Assembly (NCBI GenBank): GCA_949126835.1 | Contig: OX421506.1 | Span: 18,048,447-18,112,446 of the forward strand | DNA: 64,000 bases | Direction: 5' to 3' | From: Anisus vortex | Lineage: Eukaryota; Mollusca; Gastropoda; Planorbidae | Made by a program: the position numbers and the translations under genes | Shown: piece after piece, positions 12,201 through 21,200 of the stretch | How the letters are laid out: the number at the start of each line of letters is the position of its first letter | Position numbering within the stretch: position 1 is the stretch's first letter | The notes under the pieces: generated by a model | Database searches by the model: none | What the model was told of the DNA's origin: nothing | Seen by the model: the letters and a program-made list of their open reading frames with translations, nothing else

Positions 12201-15200
12201 ATGATGATAAGTTACTGGTCTTCCTGGTTTGTTCAGGCAACCCATTCCCGAATGCCACTCGGGAAGAAATAATACTTATATGCATTTGTTATCGCTTAAG
12301 GGATAAGGAAAGTGTTTTAGTCTTTATGTTTATCTGAGCATTGCAACAGGCTGTTATCGGGTTGCATTTCTAAATTAGAGTTAAATGCGTTATGTATTAT
12401 AGGGCGTTTGCAATCACGTGACAAAAAGCACGTGATTTGTGTTTACTTTGTGTAATGGTGTACAAGTAACAATGGCCGCTGTATTAATAAAGTTTCATAT
12501 AGTCTCGAGCTTTTTTTAAATGATAGTTTGTGTTTTAAGTCTTATTGAGATTTAAGCTGTATTATGTATGTTAAATAAAATAGGATATTTTATTATTATC
12601 ATAGACATAGATCATAGACGATGTGAGCTTATTAGTGACTTGACTAGATAGCCTATTCACCAACACTATCACTTGACATCGTAGCTGCCCTACTTAGACG
12701 TTAGCCTAGCCTACGAAACATTAAAAGTGTAGGCCTATAAAGTGAAATTGAAAGTGTAAATAGGTCTATTTATAGCCGGCCCTAGCCTAATCACATTAAT
12801 CAATTAATCTACAGTACTACTATTTACCTCCTTTTTTAGCCAATATTCATTATGTGAATTTGGCATAATAAGAAACTTCACCATGTGCCATATTTGTTCC
12901 TCAATTTACAAATGACGTCACTAAAAAAACTTAAGCTCCGCCCATAGCGAACGCTCTATTACTACTTTACTCTCTGCCCTTCTGTCCTTTAGTGTTTCTA
13001 GGTTTAGCGATTTAACTAATGGTGTTACTCTTGTTAACTGGGAATTTTCACTGTTTTCTTTAGTTGATTGGTCCCATATAGATGCTGCATATTCTAGTAT
13101 AGGCCTAACTATTGTAAGATAGTATTTTAGTTTTATATTATTATTACATTTGTGAAAGTTCCTTTTTATGAATCCTAATTATTTGTTTGATTTTTTAATT
13201 ACTTCATCAATATGAGGTTTCCAAGATATATTTTCATGTATTATTACTCCTAGATACTTAGCATTATTATTTTGAGTTAGTTCTTTACCATGAATGAAGT
13301 AGATTGTTATTATTTGTTTCATTTTCTTGGATACCCTTAATAGTTGGCTTTTTGTCTGGGTGAAAATATATTCTCCAGATAGATTCCCATTTTTGTAGTT
13401 CATCTAGTTTTTTTTTAAAGTTCGCTACCTTTTCTTGTCTTTATTATTATATACAGTATACAATCAGCGGCAAATAATCTAACATTTGTTCCTGTGTTGA
13501 TGCAACTTGGTGGATCAATAATATAAACTAGAAATAGTAGGGAGCCTAGGACAGTTCCTTGTGGAACTCCTAAGTGTGCTCCTGGTGATGACTTAGAGCC
13601 ATTTAACACTGTTTGTTCTCTGCCTATAAGAAAGTCCTGAATCCACTGTTGTAAGGGACCAGAGATGCCAAAATAATTTTTTAGTAGACTAGAATGATGA
13701 ACTTTATCGAATGATTTGGAAAAATCTAGTAATATAGCATCAATTTGGTTGTTTTTATCTAATCCCATAAACAAGTAATCTATTAAGCCTATTAATTGAG
13801 TTTCACATGATCTGTTTTTCCTGAAGCCATGTTGGTGTGGGCACAGTGCATTAAGACTTTCATTGGAGTTATCTAGTGCAACCCTTCAAGGATGATTTGA
13901 AAGTCGGCACAGAAGGGGCAGTGATGGAGGATTGCTCCAGTGAGTTCCATACTCTAATGGCGGACGGAAAAAAAGAATATATGTCGGTGAGTGAGGAACA
14001 CGCAGTTTAAGTCATCTGGTAGAGCTGGACAATTGTTGGATGGGACCTAACTGAAATGCCTTGAATAAATGTTTACATATAATATAAGAAATGTTAAGTT
14101 ATTGGTTTTCCTGGTTTGTTCGGGCATTTCTAGCGCTTATGTTTATTGAGAAGAAGGAAAATTTTTGTGCTGTTTTTATTTATTATTTAAGGATTAGGAA
14201 AAGTACCTTTACCCCCGTGTCTTTTATGAGTATTGTCATGTATTAATCGCTCTCTCTCTCAACGCAAGTTTTGTGGGAGGTACTAAGCCTAGACTATTCT
14301 AATAATCCACTCTTGTGCCGACCTCAAATCCTCGGAATGGCTAGGAATAGTCTATTATTTCTCGTAAAACTGGATATTTTTCTGTTGTCCAAATTAGAAG
14401 GTCATCTGCATATACTGCAATGTTTACTGTGATGAGATCAGGTAGGTCATTGATGAATACTAGGAAGAGGGTGCAACTAAGGGCTGATCCTTGAGGGAGT
14501 CCTTCCTCTAGGGTCTTTTTGTCAGAAGTCGCTCCTTCAAAAATAGTCTGGATAGTTCTGTTTTGAAGGAAGGCCTTTATCCACTGATACATTTTTCAAT
14601 GTATTCCTATCTTCCTCATCTTCATAAACAGTCCTAATCTCCATACTCTATCGTATGCTTGATGGAGGTCGAGGAAGACAGTGGTGGTATGCTTGTTATT
14701 ATGGAAGCCTTCTAATGTTTCTTGCGAATCTGTACAGGTGGTCTTCAGTTCTGCTTGCCTTCCTAAATCCTGCCTGTGTGTTGTGCAGGGATTTTGTGCA
14801 TTCCAGCCACCAGTACAACATAGCGTTGACCATTTTTTCAGCTAATTTGCCTATTGTTGATGTTAAGGAGATAGGCCTATAACTTTTTGGATCACCAGGT
14901 GGTTTATCTTTCTTGAGTATAGGTATGATACTTGCTATTTTTCATTCTTTTGGCAATGATCCTGTCATCCATGTAGTGTTGATGTATTTTAGTAAAACTT
15001 CCTTAGCTACGTGGCCTAGTCCCTGTCAGGTCTTGGGGACTTCCTAGTTTTGAGTTTTTTTAGAGCTTCATTTAGTTCTTGTTGTGTAAACGGTGTTTCA
15101 AAAGTGTTGGCTGATGGGCTTTTCTCTTTTTTTTTTCAATAGTTTTTGAAATGTTTTATATAGGTGCTTTCTCGGCTGTGTTTTGTTTGTGCTTGCTAAA

Positions 15201-18200
15201 TGTTTGTTGAAGATCTCAGCTTTTTTTCTTGTTCTCTGTTGCTAGGGATTTCCCATGAGTCATAGGTCTTGGGTTGCTTTTAGTCTTGTTGCCTGCTAAC
15301 TGGTGTAGAAGTGTCCATGCCCTTACTGAGGTCAAAATGTTCACATGTTTTGACCCAATTAGCTTTTTTGTTGACTTGTATGTAATATCTGATTTTAGCT
15401 GTCAGTTTATTGTAGCTTGTTTTATTTTATTTTGATGGGTGTTTTTCAGCAGTTTTTCAAGCTTTAGCTCTATCTTTTACTAGGGATTCTAGCTCTGGAG
15501 TCCAGAATGGTGAGTATTTTTTTATTGCCACGTGAAATATGTTTTTTAGCTGCTCTGAGAATTATGTTTACAATGTGTGAATAAGCAGTATTATTTAAAG
15601 ACTGCCCTGGAATGCTTGACGGTTCTGAGTCAGTTTCTTGTGCATATGCGGTCCAGTTAGCTGTCTTGTACTTCCAGAAGGTTTTTCTCTGTTTCTTGCA
15701 TTCACCTGATCTTCCTATGTTGATTAGGATGGATCTTTGATCACTACCCACATCATCGAGCACTTTATATGTGTGTTGATTTATGATGTCTGTTGTTATT
15801 AGTGTCACATCCGGTCTGCTGGTTGTATTGTATGCCCTGTGTAGAAAAGTTGGTGGAGTATTCTTGTTTTGTAGACGCTGGAGGTTTGTTGAGTTGACAA
15901 TATCCTCTAGATCTTTTCCTCTTTTGTTGTAGCTTGAGTATCCTAGGGTTGGTGTATGGGCATTAAAGTCTCCTGCAATAATTGTTCTAGAGTGGTAGAA
16001 GAGCTGTATGTCAATTCTTGCAGTTGACGACGCGGGGGGGGGGGGGGGCAATACATATTTCTTAGTGTGTACTTCATTCCTCCTCTCCAAAGAACTATGT
16101 CTTGTATGTCAATGTCTGAGCAATTGTTGTTGTTCGTTACTTCTGCTTGGGTGTCATTTCGGTTGAGTGTCATGATTCCTTGACATTTAGTGCAGTTGCG
16201 TTTATATTGAGTGTATCCTGTGATGTTGACTTTTTATTGGGGAGCAGTGTCTCTTGTAGTAAAACGACGTGTATCTCATTATTGTGAAGTAAGTTCTAGT
16301 TCAGAACTTTTGTTTTGTAATCCTAATATGTTCAGTTGTAGAATAATTAGCTTGGTGTTTCAAATCGCTGACTTATCACAGGCAGCCCTGGAAGAAACTG
16401 CCGTGCGCAGACCTTTTACGAGGCGACGTCTGAGCTCGTATGTTTTTTCATAGGTTTCTCTGGCAATGTTATTCTGTTTTTTTTTATTGTGGCTTTTTTC
16501 CAACCCCACAGTTCGAGGGAGTTTTCAGTTTTGCGCCCAGCACCTGCAAGCGTCACTCCGGAGTCGGGTCTCACTGAGTTAGGGTTTCTGTGGGTTGATG
16601 TGGGGTTGGCCTGGTCCGTTCTCCGCCATGCACAGAGCTCCTCAAAGGTTGGAACAATCAGTTGTGTTTTTTTTTATATTTTGATTTTGGGTAAGCTCTG
16701 TGGAATCGTCACATTCTGGATCCAGCCCCTTCACGACATTATACGCCGTCTCCAGTAATACAGAAGCATTCCAGCAGGAAGCGCGCAAAGACTTCTGTCC
16801 AGGGTAGTGTAATCGGGACCTCTGTCAAACAGCACCACAAAGGGGATATGAGTTTTACGTGCCAGAATTATAACCAATGCACAACCCACTATTAGTCGCC
16901 TTTTACGACATGCAAATGAGACTAAGCAGTGGGGTTATTCTTTTACCTGGTCATTTCCAAGACCCCAATACCCACACGGAGATTACTTACCTATCTATGG
17001 TGTCTCTAAAACAAAACGGACGAGCCCAAAGGTATCTATAGTCCAGGGCGTAACGTATTCCGAGTGAGCTCTGGAAAGGGCACATCAAGGCTCTGTCCGG
17101 GTTCCAGCCACACACAAGGCGTGACTGCTGCGTCCATTGCTTCCTCCCCACCGAGACCCCGTGGGCTCTCGACAGTGAAACGGGTCTCGGACCCGCAGCG
17201 GGAGCTGTCCTTTATGCGTTCGCCCGCCGGTGTAATCTTAATGTGATCGTATCGGAGGTTTAAACACTTCGCCCACTTTGAGGCCCATGGCTACAGAAGT
17301 GCCTATTACTTACCATATTTGGACATAATCTTAAAGAGATTTGCTAATTGCTTGCTTTCATCACGCTGTAGGCAGGTATTGTTGCCTTGCTGGACCCAAC
17401 CCATTTGTCCATTCCTCTCAGGTAAGCCGGAGAAGATAGAGGAGGAGGCTGCAGCAGGGTCGGCGACCATTTGATCGCGGCTGTGGGGCTGCACAAGAAC
17501 AAGAGATAAAAGAGTAAACAAGAGTATCATAACCGTCACTACATTTCATGAAAGTTTACATTTCAAGTCTGGAATTCGCCGTGTTTCGATGATCACGGCA
17601 TACAAGTAAATAATGTTCACATCAACCCGGCTCTTTTACAAGTTCTTTCCACCATTGGCGTAGCCAGGATTGCAGGTAGAGGCAGGCGCATAGCAGTATC
17701 TGCATAGGTTTATATTTTAAACACGTTCAAAATCTCATGTAAATTATTTAAAAGTTACTATTTCATCTAACTATTAATGATGAGAACCTAATTTATTACT
17801 AAGTTTGAACTTCTCATTTTAGAAAGAACAAAAAAAAAAGAAAAAAAGTATCCAGCAAAATTAGTGATTATTTTCAAGAATAAAGAAAAAACAAAATAAT
17901 ACATCACTGTCACAGTAAACTTACACTCCAAACATTAACGAAGAATCTACCGTGTTCAAAGATATTTCTACGAAAAGCCGAAATAATGACATATTCATTG
18001 GACACGTATAAACTAGCCATATTTTAAACGAACAATAGAAAATGTAACATATAATTGAAAATAATGTTGATTCTCTAAGTAAATAAAGTATCCCGTCGGA
18101 CCAAATTGGTCATAGGCCGGTGAAGCAGCGTTCACCAGTTTCTGTAGCCACGTCACAATGCCCAGCAGCCTTTACCCTCGAGTGCCGGAAAGAAAAAAAA

Positions 18201-21200
18201 TGTCCGGCCTTTACCAGGATTCGAACCTAGGACCTTCGGTACGCCAGGCGAATGCTTTGCCATTCTTTGCCACCGTACCAAATAGACTAAGTAAAGCTGC
18301 CTGTAAAGTAAATAACTTGTAAATTAGTATCTCCCGTCAACCTCATTTCCTTATTAAAGCAATAAAATCACCCAACAAAAACATATCAATAACATTGTTT
18401 TCAACAAAACATAACAATAACATTGTTTTCAACAGAGCATAACAATAACATTGTTTTCAACAGAACATAACATAACATTGTTTTCAACAAAACATAGCAA
18501 TAACATTGTTTTCAACATAACATAACATTAACATTGTTTTCAACAAATCATAACAATAACATTGTTTTCAACAAAACATAGCAATAACATTGTTTTCAAC
18601 AGAACAGAACAATAACATTGTTTTCAACCAAAACATAACAATAGCATTGTTTTCTAGACCTTGAGTAACTTGTCTGTAAGCTAGATTCGAACTAAACACC
18701 TTTAAAGTTCATAGTTCATCTGAGAAATCGAAACACCAATTCGACCTACTTTTTTCTTTTTTTCATCTTATATATCTTTATATATCTTACAGACGCTCAT
18801 TCTATAAAGAAGATGATTGCGCCCCACGCTAAACCGTGGTCGGTCTAGTTTTGCATTTGTTTCCGTGTTTTAAAATATGCTAAGTTATTGGTTTTCCTGC
18901 TTTGTTTACGCAACCCATTCCACAGTCGGATGTCTTTGGGAAGAAAAAGTACTTTTATGTATCGTCTCTCGCATAATGGATACGAAAAAAAATTGTGTCC
19001 TTACTTTTATAATAATAATAATAATAATAACGGTGCTTATATAGCGCATATCCCGTTGGTGACAGTTCTATGCGCAGACGACAGTTACAGAATACAGACA
19101 GACAACGAAATATGTTATATGTAGTAATACGCTAATTCTGCTGACGAAATAGGTGAGTCTTCAGCCGGCTCCTGAAGGTGTCATAGCTAGGGCTCTGGCG
19201 AAGCTGTAGTGGGGGGTGATTCCAAGCGGACGGTCCTGCGTAGGAAAATGAACGTTCGCCAGCGGACACTAGCCTCACACGAGGGATCCGCAGAGTAAGC
19301 GCGTCAGATGCCGAACGAAGTGGGCGGGACTGGGTGTAGAGCTCCATACAAGAGCGAAGATAATCCGGGGCGCAGTTATTCAGGCACCTATAACAGAGGG
19401 AAGCCAGCTTATATGAGATCCGGTTGTTGATGGGTAGCCAGTGCAGAGATCGGAGCAGAGGATTGATATCATTTGACTTCTTCTTCTTGAGAACTAGTCG
19501 GGCTGCGCAGTTCTGGATACGTTGGAGTCCTTGAAGGGAGGAGGCCGAGAGACCAGCCAAAAGCGAATTACAATAGTCCAAGCGGGAAAATAGGAGAGAG
19601 ATGATGAGCTTAACACAAGCTTCCTTGGTGAGATAACGACGGATGGCGGCAATACGACGCAGATGGAAGAAGCAGATTTTGGTGAGGAAGGAGATGTGGG
19701 TTTGCATAGACAGCGTGGAGTCCAGATAGACGCCAAGGCTTTTGATAGTCGGAGAGAAAGGCACAGTTGCATCAGCCAGCTGAAGATCGGACGCAGTGAG
19801 GGACACGACCCTCTGTCTCGTACCGACGATAAGAGCTTCAACGGATTGTTAGTGTGTAGTATTTCTAAATTAGAGTTTAATGCTTTAAGTATTATTATTA
19901 CTTTACTCTTTGCCCTTCTGTCGCCTCCTAGTGATCCAGGGTTAGTGATTTATCTCTTGGTGTTACTCTTGTCAGCTTAGAATATTTGCCATCTAAAGGT
20001 GCTTCTTATAGTAAGTGGCGGGGAGGTAGGAAATCTGGGTGTATATTTTATAACTTTCTTACGATTAATGTTTCATCTCAGATAAACGAAAAATGCCTAG
20101 GTACGTTTAACTACCTTTAACCACATTCGGCCAAATCTCAAGGGCTTTAGATTAAACACAGGACAAAGTACTAGCAGGAAATAAGTATATTCATTGATGT
20201 CAATACCTTTATAAATCCAGTTAAAAAGCTGTCAAGTACATGCATTGAGTTGCTGGTTGTCCTGTCTGACAGAATTTTCCTTGCCGCAGACATCGTGTGG
20301 GAATCTAATCCTTCCACCAGGAATAGGATAACATTTGGCGTGACTGTGGACAGAAAAAATACGAGCATTTAGGTCAACTACTTGGTGTACTGGTCAAGCA
20401 ACAAGAAATGATATTTATATTCGATATGTGAAAGTTCTAATTCTAGTAAAAATTATCTTCTTTATTCTCTATAAATAAAAAAATATATATTTCTATGCAT
20501 TGTAAAACCACATTACAAAAAAACTTACACAATATAATGAATCAACATTTCTTGGCCCCCTTTTACATATTATTTGCCTATTATTCTTTATATTTTCACT
20601 CTCTATATTTAAAAACACTAATCATATTCAGGTGAAGCAGCGTTCAACAGTGTCTGCGGCCACGGCATACTGATGTGTGGCGAGCGAAATGCCCAGCCTT
20701 TGCTCTCCCCCAACTAATGTCGAGTACCCATCAGAATTGACTCAAGGAAACCCTCAAATGCTGGTAAAAATCTTCGTCTCCACCAGGATTCGAACCCACT
20801 ACCTTCCGTGCCCCATCATTTAAATAATATTTTTATTAATATAACTCTCTTTATCTTTTATAAATGTGTATACAATGATCAACACATAATTCTTACCTTT
20901 CACATTAAAGAAACCACTGGATAATCGTTCCGCAATGAGCTCTTTATATAGATTTTCCAATCTTTCTAATGGTTCTGAAAACGAGAGAAGAAAGACACTG
21001 TAAGTCAATTTACAATAGACTTGGACACTATAAACCGCAGTGAGAAGCCGTGATAGAAAATACATCAATTTTATATAATAAACTTTTGATATGATATGAA
21101 ACATCATATGACCATACCAGGAAAATCAGTAACTTAACATCATTTAAAACACAAATAGAAATGCAGGACTAGACTCAAACCACGTTTAAGATAAGACAAG

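Noticed and set aside
18385..18655. Regular repeats that might suggest a CRISPR array
   Set aside because: Units are contiguous with no unique spacers, in a eukaryotic intron.
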